NCBI GenBank assembly: GCA_934486455.1
Contig: CAKSPR010000001.1
Coordinates: forward strand, 1-64,000
Direction: 5' to 3'
Origin: an uncultured Eubacteriales bacterium
GTDB taxonomy: Bacteria; Bacillota; Clostridia; Oscillospirales; Acutalibacteraceae
Length of the DNA stretch: 64,000 bases
Position 1 is the stretch's first letter, and each line of letters begins with the position of its first letter. Shown piece by piece: positions 49,851 to 59,075 of the stretch. Both the position numbers and the translations under genes were made by a program. Under the pieces are notes generated by a model. That model was not told the origin of the DNA. It saw only the letters and a program-made list of their open reading frames with translations, and did no database searches.

Positions 49851-52538
49851 ATGCTTGAACTGAAAAGCATTGTCAAAATATATAAAACCGGCGATTTTGT
49901 ACAAACCGCCCTCGACAGGGTCAGCCTTTGTTTTCGGGAAAACGAATTTGTTTCGGTCCTCGGTCAAAGCGGCTCGGGAAAGACCACAATGCTCAACATC
50001 ATCGGCGGGCTTGACCGCTATGACGACGGAGACCTTGTTATAAACGGCGTTTCCACAAAGCAGTATAGGGACAGCGACTGGGACAGCTACCGCAATCACA
50101 AAATCGGCTTTGTTTTCCAAAGCTATAACCTGATTCCCCACCAATCTATACTTTCAAATGTTGAGCTGGCACTGACCCTTTCGGGAGTTTCAAAAAAGCA
50201 GCGCCGCCAAAAGGCGATAAGCATGCTCGAAAAGGTGGGACTTGCAAACCAGCTTCACAAAAGACCGAATCAGCTTTCGGGCGGGCAGATGCAGAGGGTG
50301 GCCATTGCCAGAGCCCTTGTAAACGATCCCGACATTCTGCTTGCCGACGAGCCCACAGGTGCTCTCGATTCCGAAACCAGCCTTCAGATAATGGAGCTTT
50401 TAAAGGGCATTGCAAAGGACAGACTTGTCATAATGGTCACCCACAATCCCGAGCTTGCAAAGCGGTATTCCACCCGCATAATAAGCCTTAAAGACGGAAA
50501 GATCATCGGCGACACAAACCCCGTCGGGCAGGAGGAGCTGTCACAAGCAGACACAAGGATAAAGCCATCCGATGTCGCCGACAGGGACGAAGCGGCCGCA
50601 AAATCGGAAAGCGCCGCAAAATCGGAAAACGCAGAAAAACCCGCCAAATCAGCCAAAAAGCAAAAGGGTCTGAAAACCTCCATGTCACTTTTCACCGCCC
50701 TTTCTTTAAGTCTTAACAACCTTATGACCAAAAAGGGCCGCACCTTTATGACCTCCTTTGCCGGAAGCATCGGAATAATCGGCATAGCCCTTATCCTCTC
50801 CCTTTCAAGCGGAGCAAGAGCCTACATCGACAAGACCGAGCGGGAGACCCTTTCAAGCTATCCCCTTTCGGTGGATAAGCAGTCGATAGATTACAGCTCG
50901 ATGATGTCGAGCTTTGTGCGGGACGAAGAACCCAAGGGCACCGACAAGGCCTATACCCAACCCTTCCTTTACGACCAGATTCAAAATATCAATTCCTCCA
51001 GCCACGTTAACGACTTAAAATCATTTAAAGCCTATGTGCAGCAGCACGGAGACGACATTTCCGACGCCATTTCGGACATACGGTATAAATATTCCACCGA
51101 AATATATGTTTATAACTGCTCGGACGAGCTTAACCCCGTCAAGGCCAATCCCAACACCCTCACCGCCGATCTTAACATGAACGAATACCTTTCCTCGAAG
51201 GCCGATTCAATGTCGGGCAGATATATGAACACCAGCGACAGCGATCTTTTCACCGAGCTTTTCACCGACAAAAATCTCCGGCAGAGCTATTACGAGCTGC
51301 TTGACGGAAAAATGCCCGAAAACAGAAATGAAGCGGTGCTTATTCTCGACAAAAACAACCGCATAAGCGATTACAGCCTTTACACCCTCGGAATACTCGA
51401 CCGCGAAGGCCTCAAGGAGCTTATGAAATCGGGCGATAACGAAGCGCCGAGCTATGCCGACTATGAATATTCCGAGCTTCTCGGAATTTCCTTTAAGGTA
51501 GCGGCGGCGGGTGATCTTTACGAGGAGCATGACGGCGTTTTTACCGATATTAAAGATGACAGCGAAAAGCTTTCGCAAAAGCTTAAAGACGCCGAAAGCC
51601 TTACAATAGTCGGAATTGCAAAGTATACCGACGACGCCTCAAAGGTCGGCAATTTCATCGGCGGAGCAGTGGGATATCTTCCCGAGCTGTCCGATTATAT
51701 AATGGAAAAGAACAACAACACCGCCGTTTTAAAGGCTCAGCGGGAAAATCCCGATACCGATGTTCTTACCGGCAACAAATTTAAAACCGCCGAGGAAATC
51801 GAAAACGATGTTGAGAACTTCGACATTTCCGCCGTGCCGCCTCAGTATCAGATGATGTTTTTAAATCTTTCGGGAGAAAACCTCAAATCGGCCGTTCGGT
51901 CGTATGTTAAAATGACCTCCTCAACCGCCACCTACGACGAAAACCTCGAAGTCCTCGGATATGCCACACCCGACGATCCTTCGGGAGTGGAGTTTTACTG
52001 CTCCGACTTTGAAGGAAAGGACAGGGTGGTTCGGTTCATAAAGGATTACAATGCCTCGGTGGACGAACAGAAAAGCATAACCTACACCGATTATGTGGGG
52101 CTGATGATGTCGTCGGTCACTACCATAATAAACGCCATAAGCTACATTCTGATCGCCTTTGTGGCCATTTCTCTTGTGGTATCGTCGATAATGATAGGAA
52201 TTATAACCTACATTTCGGTGCTCGAACGCACAAAGGAGATAGGTATTCTGCGAAGCATCGGCGCCTCCAAAAAGGATATTTCCCGCGTGTTCAACGCCGA
52301 GACCATGATCGTGGGCTTTGTGGCGGGAATTATCGGAATACTTGTGACGCTGCTTTTGAACATTCCGATCAACCTAATTGTCGAACATTTGACCGACATT
52401 GCCGGAATATCGGCTCTGCCGCCCTTCGGTGGGGTGATACTTGTTGTAATAAGCGTAATTCTCACCCTCATTGCCGGCCTTATCCCAAGCTCGGTAGCCG
52501 CCAAAAAGGACCCGGTAGAGGCCCTCAGAAGCGAGTAA
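49851..52538 (+). CDS. MacB-like ABC transporter, fused ATPase and FtsX-type permease
   Basis: The 895-residue protein starts with an ABC ATPase (GQSGSGKTTMLNIIGGL, LSGGQMQRVAIARAL, LLADEPTGALD). A charged Ala/Lys/Glu linker (about 235-270) precedes a permease with one helix near 300, a long extracytoplasmic domain (about 330-740) and three helices at the end (SYILIAFVAISLVVSSIMIGI, LERTKEIGILRSIGASKKDI). This is the mechanotransmission fold of MacB/FtsX exporters that move peptides, lipoproteins or antibiotics. No partner gene or regulator is adjacent. The ATG follows GGGAGGG. Confidence 0.92.
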   Translation: MLELKSIVKIYKTGDFVQTALDRVSLCFRENEFVSVLGQSGSGKTTMLNIIGGLDRYDDGDLVINGVSTKQYRDSDWDSYRNHKIGFVFQSYNLIPHQSILSNVELALTLSGVSKKQRRQKAISMLEKVGLANQLHKRPNQLSGGQMQRVAIARALVNDPDILLADEPTGALDSETSLQIMELLKGIAKDRLVIMVTHNPELAKRYSTRIISLKDGKIIGDTNPVGQEELSQADTRIKPSDVADRDEAAAKSESAAKSENAEKPAKSAKKQKGLKTSMSLFTALSLSLNNLMTKKGRTFMTSFAGSIGIIGIALILSLSSGARAYIDKTERETLSSYPLSVDKQSIDYSSMMSSFVRDEEPKGTDKAYTQPFLYDQIQNINSSSHVNDLKSFKAYVQQHGDDISDAISDIRYKYSTEIYVYNCSDELNPVKANPNTLTADLNMNEYLSSKADSMSGRYMNTSDSDLFTELFTDKNLRQSYYELLDGKMPENRNEAVLILDKNNRISDYSLYTLGILDREGLKELMKSGDNEAPSYADYEYSELLGISFKVAAAGDLYEEHDGVFTDIKDDSEKLSQKLKDAESLTIVGIAKYTDDASKVGNFIGGAVGYLPELSDYIMEKNNNTAVLKAQRENPDTDVLTGNKFKTAEEIENDVENFDISAVPPQYQMMFLNLSGENLKSAVRSYVKMTSSTATYDENLEVLGYATPDDPSGVEFYCSDFEGKDRVVRFIKDYNASVDEQKSITYTDYVGLMMSSVTTIINAISYILIAFVAISLVVSSIMIGIITYISVLERTKEIGILRSIGASKKDISRVFNAETMIVGFVAGIIGILVTLLLNIPINLIVEHLTDIAGISALPPFGGVILVVISVILTLIAGLIPSSVAAKKDPVEALRSE

Positions 52539-52634
52539 GGCTTTCAGATATAAGCGAGCAAGCTTTGTGACAAACGGATTTTAAAGTAAGCGGCAATTAT
52601 CCTAACCGCATCAAAAATCACATATAGAATTATA

Positions 52635-52684
52635 CATCCTGTCGGCAAAAGCAAGCACCCATTGCCGGCAGGATGATTTTTTTA
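52635..52684 (+). terminator. Terminator after the ABC transporter
   Basis: A 14-bp stem with one G-T pair (52635-52648 with 52662-52675) is followed by ATTTTTTTATT. Confidence 0.85.
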
Positions 52685-52829
52685 TTAAGGAAAATCAAGA
52701 GCGTGTTTGTGCAAAAGAAGCATTCGATTAAAACACATATCTCAAGTAAGCACCGCATTTCCATAAATTCATACACACAACGCCCTTCACAAAAAAAGGT
52801 ATCCAAAAAAATGCCCCGCAACGGTTCAC

Positions 52830-53123
52830 CTAATCGTGTATTTCAATTTCAAGTTCATCTCCGTATTTTTCACAATCTTCTTTCAGTCTATACAATATTT
52901 TATTTACCATTTCAACGCTGGGTATGAGTTCTTTCGAAACGGTCTTTTCGCCGATTACAACTATTTTATTTGCGTCACACTCACTCCAAAGCAGATCCCA
53001 AAATGCATCCCAGTTTTCTCCGTAAAAATCGGGAAAATCAAAGGCCCTTTTTATTCTCAAATGAATTTCTCCAAGGAACCTGCAATCTGTCAAGTCCAGC
53101 GTAACGATTTTTTTATCTTCCAT
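52830..53123 (-). CDS. Barstar-family ribonuclease inhibitor
   Basis: The 97-residue protein has the barstar pattern: HLRIKRAFDFPDFYGENWDA followed by FWDLLW, and acidic residues towards the end that would enter the barnase active site. It should be the antidote for the ribonuclease gene 14 bp upstream. I start it at the ATG after AAAGGAGG, as the frame beyond this overlaps the toxin gene. Lower G+C and different codon choice than neighbours suggest acquisition by transfer. Confidence 0.9.
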   Translation of the reverse strand: MEDKKIVTLDLTDCRFLGEIHLRIKRAFDFPDFYGENWDAFWDLLWSECDANKIVVIGEKTVSKELIPSVEMVNKILYRLKEDCEKYGDELEIEIHD

Positions 53124-53137
53124 CGCGTCAACCTCCT

Positions 53138-53719
53138 TTAAATTATTTCTAAAAATGTCATGTAATGATCGTAGGTTACAAATATCAATCCATCGTTCGA
53201 CCATAACAGGCGATGCTTGTTTCGCCTACCGCTGTAATAGTTGATATCCGCCTCATGCCAAACCCTTCCTGGGATCTGCGGCAGATGTCCGTCATCATTT
53301 AGATAAATTCCCCCAGTCAACATTTTACCAGGTGCAAATTTAGCAGGTGCCTTCCCTCGTTTCCAACCCAGTGCTATCAATTCTTCTTTTTTTATATAGT
53401 ACTCAGGCAGTTCTGCAAAAAACTTTATCCAGTAATCTGCACCGTTCTGCCCATCCTTTGTTCCCTGTCCGGCACGTACCGCTTCCATAGGACATACATC
53501 GCAGCGACAGTTCGAATGAAGCGGGGGCTCTTTGTCCGGAATCTCATCCATCTGATAAATTTGGCCGTGGCGAGAACGACACTCCAAACAGGTCCTCAAA
53601 TCAAGAATTGAAATCCAGTTCTTGTAATTTACACTTTCCTGAGTTGGCGGTGAATATAAATCGTTTAAGTCTTTTGTCAAAACACAGACTCCATTTTGCG
53701 GAACGATATATCCACACAT
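53138..53719 (-). CDS. Barnase-like ribonuclease with MuF-type Cys domain
   Basis: Residues 100-193 align well with barnase: IKKEELIALGWKRGKAP, FAPGKM (Lys132), GRVWHEADINYYSG (Glu156 general base), Arg166, Arg170 and DHYMTF (His185). All key catalytic residues are kept. Residues 35-78 carry a Cys pattern (LDLRTCLECRSRHGQ, LHSNCRCDVC) like the C-terminal end of phage Mu F/SPP1 gp7 minor head proteins, which is the carrier in MuF polymorphic toxins. No phage genes are near. The start is uncertain. The frame opens to a TTG at 53803, and a TATAAT with TG lies 13 bp before the chosen ATG. Confidence 0.85.
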   Translation of the reverse strand: MCGYIVPQNGVCVLTKDLNDLYSPPTQESVNYKNWISILDLRTCLECRSRHGQIYQMDEIPDKEPPLHSNCRCDVCPMEAVRAGQGTKDGQNGADYWIKFFAELPEYYIKKEELIALGWKRGKAPAKFAPGKMLTGGIYLNDDGHLPQIPGRVWHEADINYYSGRRNKHRLLWSNDGLIFVTYDHYMTFLEII

Positions 53720-53803
53720 TTTTTCACATACATTATAGCATAACACTTCCCTATTTTGTGATAAAGACAAATGTCTCTTCACTAATAGGTTAAAATCGGC
53801 CAA

Positions 53804-54092
53804 AAAGTTGCACGGTTATATGCAACTCTCGAAAAATCGTTTACAGATTGTTTACACTTAGCAATCAGAATTGCAATGCTGGTGGCTCAGGGGCTGAAGA
53901 GTAAACGAAAACTTGTATGCACTTACAAATGCTCTGTATTTCATAACATCTCACCCTCTTGATTGTATCACAAAAAAGCCGGCATTACAATTGCAATCAA
54001 ACTTTACACAACAAAGCCGTCTTTTCTTTTGTCTCTTGTTCCTTGTTTTTCCCAAAGCGGAATTTGCAGAGAAGAGACAAAAGAGAAAAAGA
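53804..54092. other. AT-rich spacer
   Basis: No gene is supported here. Notable are an interrupted inverted repeat of GCAATTGCAATC-like words (around 53861-53878 and 53982-53998) and a 12-bp inverted repeat CTTTTGTCTCTT (54026-54037 with 54072-54083). It may be a remnant of the element that brought the barnase/barstar pair. Confidence 0.45.
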
Positions 54093-54131
54093 AAAAAGGA
54101 ATCGCAACCCTAAGATCGCGATTCCTTTTTA
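54093..54131 (-). terminator. Terminator of the NhaC-family gene
   Basis: A 12-13 bp stem (54094-54106 with 54118-54130) ending in AAAAAGGAATCGC is followed on the minus strand by TTTTTTCTTTTTC. Confidence 0.85.
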
Positions 54132-54221
54132 ATTTTATAATATTCTTTGCCACGAATTATTTTTCAAACGGCAAAGTATTTTCAAGGCTTTCTTTAAAGA
54201 ACAAGCCTTATCCCTTTTGAC

Positions 54222-56099
54222 TCAGTCCTCCGAGACAGGCTTTTTGCCCAGGAAGATTTTAAGCACGGTAAGGGTGCCGAGCATAAGAGCAATGGCGATG
54301 GGCAGGGCTATCCAGGACTGGATAAGGCCGGCGATTATGTAGGAAACGAAGGAAACCGCCGCCACCGTAAAGGCATAGGGGATCTGGGTCGAAACATGGT
54401 TGATATGACGGCACTGGGCACCCGCCGAGGACATAATGGTGGTATCGGAAATGGGGGAGCAGTGGTCGCCGCACACGGCACCTGCCATACAGGCGGAAAT
54501 GGCGATTATGGTGATGTTTCCGTCGGTTCCGCTGAAAACGCTTAACACAATGGGAATGAGTATTCCGAAGGTGCCCCAGGAGGTGCCGGTTGCAAAGGAA
54601 AGACCTACCGCGATAAGGAATATGATGGCCGGAAGCATCATTCTGAATCCGCCCGCCGAGCCTTCGATGAGCTGGGAAACAAACACCTTTGCTCCCAGAG
54701 AGTCGGTCATGGTCTTCAGGGTCCATGCACAGCAGAGAATGAGAATTGCGGGGACCATTGCCTTGAAGCCCTCGGGGAGGGACTCCATGCACTGCTTAAA
54801 GGTGATAACTCTGCGGCAGAGATAGAAGATGACGGCAAAGATTATCGAGCCGATAGCTCCGTATGCAAGACCCTCGCCGGCCGAACAGTCGGAGAATGCG
54901 GTCACAAAGTTGCGGTATCCGTCACTTCCGGCCGTAAAGAATCCGCCGGTGTAGATCATGCCGAGAATGCAGAGAATGACAAGAGCAATAATCGGAATTA
55001 TAAGGTCGCATACCCTTCCCTTGGGATTGTCGATGGCTTCTTCGCTTTCGATTTCTTCCTTTCCGGTGGTGAAAAGGTCGCCCTTTGTAATGGCATTGTA
55101 TTCGTGCTTTTTCATGGGACCGTAATCAAAATTGGTGACGGCAAGGAATATCATCATTACGATGGTGAGCAGGGCATAAAAGTTATAGGGAATGGCGCGG
55201 ACGAAAAGCTCCATTCCGTTTTCTGCGCCTGCGCCGCTGGCAAATCCGGCAACGGCCGCCGCCCAGGAAGAAATGGGGGCGATTATACAGACCGGCGCGG
55301 CGGTGGAATCGATGAGATAGGAAAGCTTTGCGCGGGAGATGTTGTGCTTATCGGTGACCGGGCGCATGACCGAGCCGACGGTCAGGCAGTTGAAATAGTC
55401 GTCGACAAATATCAGCACGCCGAGAAGAATCGTGCAGAGCTGAGCACCCACACGGCTCTTGATGTGCTTGGTGGTCCAGCGTCCGAAGGCCACCGAAGCG
55501 CCGGTTTTATTCAGCATTGCGACGATTGCGCCGAGCAGTATGAGGAATATGAGAATTCCGATGTTGCCGGGATCGGCAATGGTATCCATAAATCCCGTGC
55601 GAACGACATGCACCATCGTTCCCTCGAAATTAAAGTTGGAATAAAGTATGCCGCCCACGGCAATACCGATAAACAGAGAGGAATAAACCTCTTTGGTGAT
55701 GAGGGCGAGGCCGATAGCGATCAGCGGCGGAAGCAGCGCGAGAAATGTGGCATATGCGGGGATCTCGGTGTGTACCGTGTCGATGGCCTTTTTAACATTG
55801 TTTTCGAAGTTGGCGTCGGCCTGGAGATTGTCGGCGTAGCTGTCGGTGTAGTCGATTGCGCCCAGCACATCGCCGCCCTCTTCGGTTCTTACCGTATTAA
55901 GATCGTAATTTACTGCGTCGTCGCCTTCTCCCACCGTTACAACCCCGGAATCGGTTTTTGCGAGACTGCCTTCGCTGCTTACAGATCCGAGTGTTGCGTC
56001 GTTTTCTCCATCGGCGGCGGCAGAAATACCCAGCGCGCCGAAAAGGGCAACAAGCAGACAAAGCAGCAAAGCGGCCGAAGCCTTTTTAAGCTTTAACAT
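54222..56099 (-). CDS. NhaC-family transporter, probable lysine transporter (LysW type)
   Basis: The 625-residue membrane protein belongs to the NhaC Na+/H+ antiporter superfamily (GVLIFVDDYFNCLTVGSVMRPV, STAAPVCIIAPISSWAA, GTSWGTFGILIPI, GAVCGDHCSPISDTTIMSS). It has about 12 helices plus an unusual N-terminus: a signal-like helix and about 80 acidic residues before the first core helix. The leader holds a lysine riboswitch and terminator, so lysine import is much more likely than pH control. NhaC-type lysine transporters were predicted earlier from the same RNA context. The start is the ATG seven bases after GGAGG. Confidence 0.88.
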   Translation of the reverse strand: MLKLKKASAALLLCLLVALFGALGISAAADGENDATLGSVSSEGSLAKTDSGVVTVGEGDDAVNYDLNTVRTEEGGDVLGAIDYTDSYADNLQADANFENNVKKAIDTVHTEIPAYATFLALLPPLIAIGLALITKEVYSSLFIGIAVGGILYSNFNFEGTMVHVVRTGFMDTIADPGNIGILIFLILLGAIVAMLNKTGASVAFGRWTTKHIKSRVGAQLCTILLGVLIFVDDYFNCLTVGSVMRPVTDKHNISRAKLSYLIDSTAAPVCIIAPISSWAAAVAGFASGAGAENGMELFVRAIPYNFYALLTIVMMIFLAVTNFDYGPMKKHEYNAITKGDLFTTGKEEIESEEAIDNPKGRVCDLIIPIIALVILCILGMIYTGGFFTAGSDGYRNFVTAFSDCSAGEGLAYGAIGSIIFAVIFYLCRRVITFKQCMESLPEGFKAMVPAILILCCAWTLKTMTDSLGAKVFVSQLIEGSAGGFRMMLPAIIFLIAVGLSFATGTSWGTFGILIPIVLSVFSGTDGNITIIAISACMAGAVCGDHCSPISDTTIMSSAGAQCRHINHVSTQIPYAFTVAAVSFVSYIIAGLIQSWIALPIAIALMLGTLTVLKIFLGKKPVSED

Positions 56100-56121
56100 T
56101 GTCATTCCTCCAAAATAAAAA

Positions 56122-56150
56122 TTGTGCAATCGCGAAACACGATCACACAA
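56122..56150 (-). terminator. Riboswitch-controlled terminator
   Basis: Stem TTGTGTGATCG/CGATTGCACAA (56140-56150 with 56122-56132, two wobbles or mismatches) is followed by TTTTTATTTT and then directly by the GGAGG ribosome site. This is the expression platform of the lysine riboswitch. Confidence 0.8.
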
Positions 56151-56185
56151 CACATTTAAATCTCTTTAACGGTATTTAAAAATAT

Positions 56186-56350
56186 GGGTGATAGCGCTCC
56201 ACGGAAAGTGACAGTCCGATACATGTTCTGCATCGGCCCAACGCCCTGCCCTTCGGGGTGACAGACCGTTTCGGCGGAATTTCCTTTGGCAACCGACAAA
56301 GCCCCTGCTTTGCCGTCGGTCGGTACTGATAAATTCCGCGCCTCTATCAA
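56186..56350 (-). ncRNA. Lysine riboswitch (L box)
   Basis: The minus-strand leader reads GATAGAGGCGCGGAATTTAT with CAGTA at the 5' side, then CCAAAGG, CGCCGAAACGG, GGGCCGATGCAG, GGACTGTCAC, and GTGGAGCGCTATC at the 3' side. These follow the L-box order and spacing of Bacillus lysC, including P1 closure GATAG/CTATC. A promoter is upstream and a terminator downstream. Lysine binding should favour termination. Confidence 0.92.
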
Positions 56351-56364
56351 GTATTGACAATATG

Positions 56365-56393
56365 AATATATTCCATAAAATCCTTTTTGTCAA
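56365..56393 (-). promoter_or_regulatory. Promoter of the lysine-riboswitch transcript
   Basis: The minus strand has TTGACA (56388-56393) and TATATT (56365-56370) with 17 bp between. The predicted start is just before the L-box P1 stem. Confidence 0.85.
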
Positions 56394-56601
56394 GATATTT
56401 TTACAATTAAATCATAATTTTTTCACAAATTCTTTTGGGCGGCCCGTTGCACCGTCTCCCGACGGTCTTTTGTCGGCTTTTCGTTTCGGTTTTGCCTCCC
56501 TTTTTCCGACCGCCGACGCCCGCTCGGAAATTTGCGCTTTTCCGCTTCTCTTTTCAGCCGAAAAACCGTCCTTTTACGCCGTTTTATCCCTTTTTAAAAA
56601 G

Positions 56602-56630
56602 TTGACAAACCGTCATCGCTACTGTATACT
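56602..56630 (+). promoter_or_regulatory. Promoter of the dockerin esterase gene
   Basis: TTGACA (56602-56607) and TATACT (56625-56630) are separated by 17 bp, with the start codon 37 bp further on. Confidence 0.85.
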
Positions 56631-56666
56631 TATTGTAGTTAAATTTTTGGAAAAGGCGGATGAAAA

Positions 56667-58922
56667 ATGAAAAAACTGACCTGTTTGTTTTTATCGCTGC
56701 TTCTGGTGCTTTCCTGCCTGCCGACGGCTCTTGCCGACGACGCCGGAGAACAGCCCGAAGCCATATCTTCCCAGGTGGAAAGCTTTGACTTTTGCGAAAG
56801 CTTTACCGGCGGGGTCGGATTTGACAGCATAAACTCTATTGAGGGGCTTTCGGCCATTAAGGCCTACGGTACAAAAATCAGCATTTCAAGAACCGACATG
56901 AACGTACAGACCTCGCTTTCGGGCAACATGCCGAAATATGCGGAATATTATCTTTACACCGAGCAGCCCGACAAGCTCGACCTTTCGACCGGCGTTATGA
57001 CAATTGTTATAAACGGCGTTAAAAAAACCGTCAGGATGCCCGCCCAAGCCGCCCTTAAATCCGGCTGGAACTGCATTAACACTCTGCTTTTGGGCGACCT
57101 GAACGGTACCGTTTCGGAGGTGCGCTTTGAAATTTCCTCGGTTGACGAGACCCCCATTTCGATTATGCTCGACGACCTCTGCTTTGTTAAATACGGCAAA
57201 ATCGTCGATCTCGATGCCTTTAAGGGCGTTTTTGAAAAGGCGGCGGCCTTTGATACGGCCGATATGAGTGCGTCCGACGCTTCCCGTTTTGAATTTTTTA
57301 AAACAGAGCAGTTCACCACTCAGCACGGTCTTGAAAACGCGGCAAAGGAGCTTTCGACCCTTATGGAAAAATACGAAAATCTTGCTAAGCAGGACAAACA
57401 GCTTGCGGCAAACAACATTTCCTCAAAGGACATACTTGTAAGAGGCCGGGCCTTTTACGATGAGGGCGGCCTGAGAATGGGATACGGTGCCTGCGGATTT
57501 ACCGTAAGATTTTACGGCACCACCCTTACCGGCGACTTTTCCTTCATCGGCGGAGTCGCAACCGACGGCGGCAACTCCCACTATAATGTATATGTCGACA
57601 CCGATAACTACTGCTACGACTTCGACACCTCTCTGCCCTTCCCCGAATGCCGCGACAAATACAACGAAACCACCCCTTACTTCACCGTAAACCGCGGCTC
57701 GGTCAACAAAATCACCCTCTGCGGTAAGGACGAGGGGGTCATAACCGGTCTTTCCGAGGGCATCCACACCGTTACCGTTTTAAAGCGCGGCGAAGGCGGC
57801 GGACGAACCAGCAACAGCATTTTAACCAATCTTTCGACCGACGGAAAATTCCTTGCCCCTCCCAAAGAAAACACCCGCAGGATAGAGGTCATAGGCGACA
57901 GTGACGCCGCCGCATTCGGCAACCTTTCCATCGGAACAAGCCTTCCCTGGGATCCCGAAACCCAGGATACCACATTAAGCTATGCCGCCAGAGCAGCCGA
58001 CCACTTCGGCGCGGCGGTCAGCGTAACCGCCAAGAGCGGCGTTTGTCTGCTTAAATCTCCCAAGGCAAACGAAGGCTACTACACCGACAACTATTTCTTC
58101 ACCGACAACTGGTCGGTCGGCGACAAATACCGCTATGACTTTGCTTCAAACCCCTCCGACGCGGTGTTTATATCGCTGGGGGGCAACGACTACGGCAGAA
58201 TTCAGCCCACCGACGAGGAATTTACCGACGGAATGGCAAACTTCATCCGTCAGGTGCGCTCGGTCAATCCCGATTCGGCCATACTTGTCAGCGGAAGCAG
58301 AGCCACCGATGCCATCAACCGCATAAAGGCCGAGGGCGATACAAATGTCTATTCCTTTACGATCGGGCTTTCCCCCCGAGCGGGCGCATCGGGTCATCCC
58401 TCTATGACCGCCCACATTGAAGGCGCGCAGAGATTTGAAGCCACCCTTTCGGGCATTCTCGGCTGGAACGCAAAGCAGCACGAAATATTCTCGAGCCCCC
58501 TGACCGAAAACGGAAGCTTTGAATTCTCGGCCGATTACAACGAGGCCGGCGCAAAGGTCTATATCACTCCCGTTGCGGCCGAAGGCTACACCTTCAAGGA
58601 GGGCACAGTTTCGGCCAAAACCGCCAAGGGAGAGACCGTAGAGGTGCAAAAGGACGAGCAGGGCTATTTTGTCACCTGCCCCGAAGCCATAGTATCCGTT
58701 ACCGGCGAATTTGAGAAAGAGGCAGGCCTTATGGGAGATGTGAACAAAGACGGTAAGGTCAATTCCGAAGACGCCCTCCAAATTCTCCAGAACACCGTCG
58801 GAATTACCGAATTCACCGAAGAGCAAAGAGCTCTTGCCGATCTTAACGGAGACAAGGTTATCAATTCCGAGGACGCTCTTGCCGTTCTTTGGATAACGGT
58901 GGGTCTTTCCTCCGTTTCGTAA
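56667..58922 (+). CDS. Secreted CE2-like SGNH esterase with C-terminal dockerin
   Basis: The 751-residue protein has a signal peptide (MKKLTCLFLSLLLVLSCLPT), an N-terminal unassigned region and a beta-sandwich like the front domain of carbohydrate esterase family 2 (RGRAFYDEGGLRMGYG). An SGNH catalytic domain follows (IGDSDAAAFGN with the probable Ser, LGGNDYG, and His in SGHPSMTAH). The end is a complete type I dockerin (GDVNKDGKVNSEDALQILQ, DLNGDKVINSEDALAVLW). It would remove acetyl groups from plant polysaccharides while docked on a cohesin. No cohesin gene is in the window. The GDSD variant of the usual GDSI/L is noteworthy. Confidence 0.85.
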   Translation: MKKLTCLFLSLLLVLSCLPTALADDAGEQPEAISSQVESFDFCESFTGGVGFDSINSIEGLSAIKAYGTKISISRTDMNVQTSLSGNMPKYAEYYLYTEQPDKLDLSTGVMTIVINGVKKTVRMPAQAALKSGWNCINTLLLGDLNGTVSEVRFEISSVDETPISIMLDDLCFVKYGKIVDLDAFKGVFEKAAAFDTADMSASDASRFEFFKTEQFTTQHGLENAAKELSTLMEKYENLAKQDKQLAANNISSKDILVRGRAFYDEGGLRMGYGACGFTVRFYGTTLTGDFSFIGGVATDGGNSHYNVYVDTDNYCYDFDTSLPFPECRDKYNETTPYFTVNRGSVNKITLCGKDEGVITGLSEGIHTVTVLKRGEGGGRTSNSILTNLSTDGKFLAPPKENTRRIEVIGDSDAAAFGNLSIGTSLPWDPETQDTTLSYAARAADHFGAAVSVTAKSGVCLLKSPKANEGYYTDNYFFTDNWSVGDKYRYDFASNPSDAVFISLGGNDYGRIQPTDEEFTDGMANFIRQVRSVNPDSAILVSGSRATDAINRIKAEGDTNVYSFTIGLSPRAGASGHPSMTAHIEGAQRFEATLSGILGWNAKQHEIFSSPLTENGSFEFSADYNEAGAKVYITPVAAEGYTFKEGTVSAKTAKGETVEVQKDEQGYFVTCPEAIVSVTGEFEKEAGLMGDVNKDGKVNSEDALQILQNTVGITEFTEEQRALADLNGDKVINSEDALAVLWITVGLSSVS

Positions 58923-59075
58923 AGCAGGGCGGTTTTATGCCCGTACCGCGGGAGAAAACGCCCCTGAAAGTTGCATATCATAGCTTTTTTCCGAACGGTC
59001 GGCCGCCTTTAACAGGGTGTCGGCCGTTCGTCCAATCGGAAATATGAAATTTTTAAAAATTTCACTAAATCACTA
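58923..59075. other. Spacer with a 7-bp hairpin
   Basis: An inverted repeat CGAACGG/CCGTTCG (58992-58998 with 59023-59029) lies here without a U-tract. No gene and no clear terminator for the esterase gene is visible. Confidence 0.4.

Noticed and set aside
56354..56381. Plus-strand TTGACA-16-TAAAAT promoter
   Set aside because: It overlaps the lysine-riboswitch promoter on the other strand. The downstream plus-strand gene already has a better promoter at 56602-56630. Probably a by-product of AT-rich sequence.
58992..59029. Terminator after the dockerin esterase
   Set aside because: The 7-bp hairpin has no T-tract on the plus strand, and on the minus strand the tail is A-rich.
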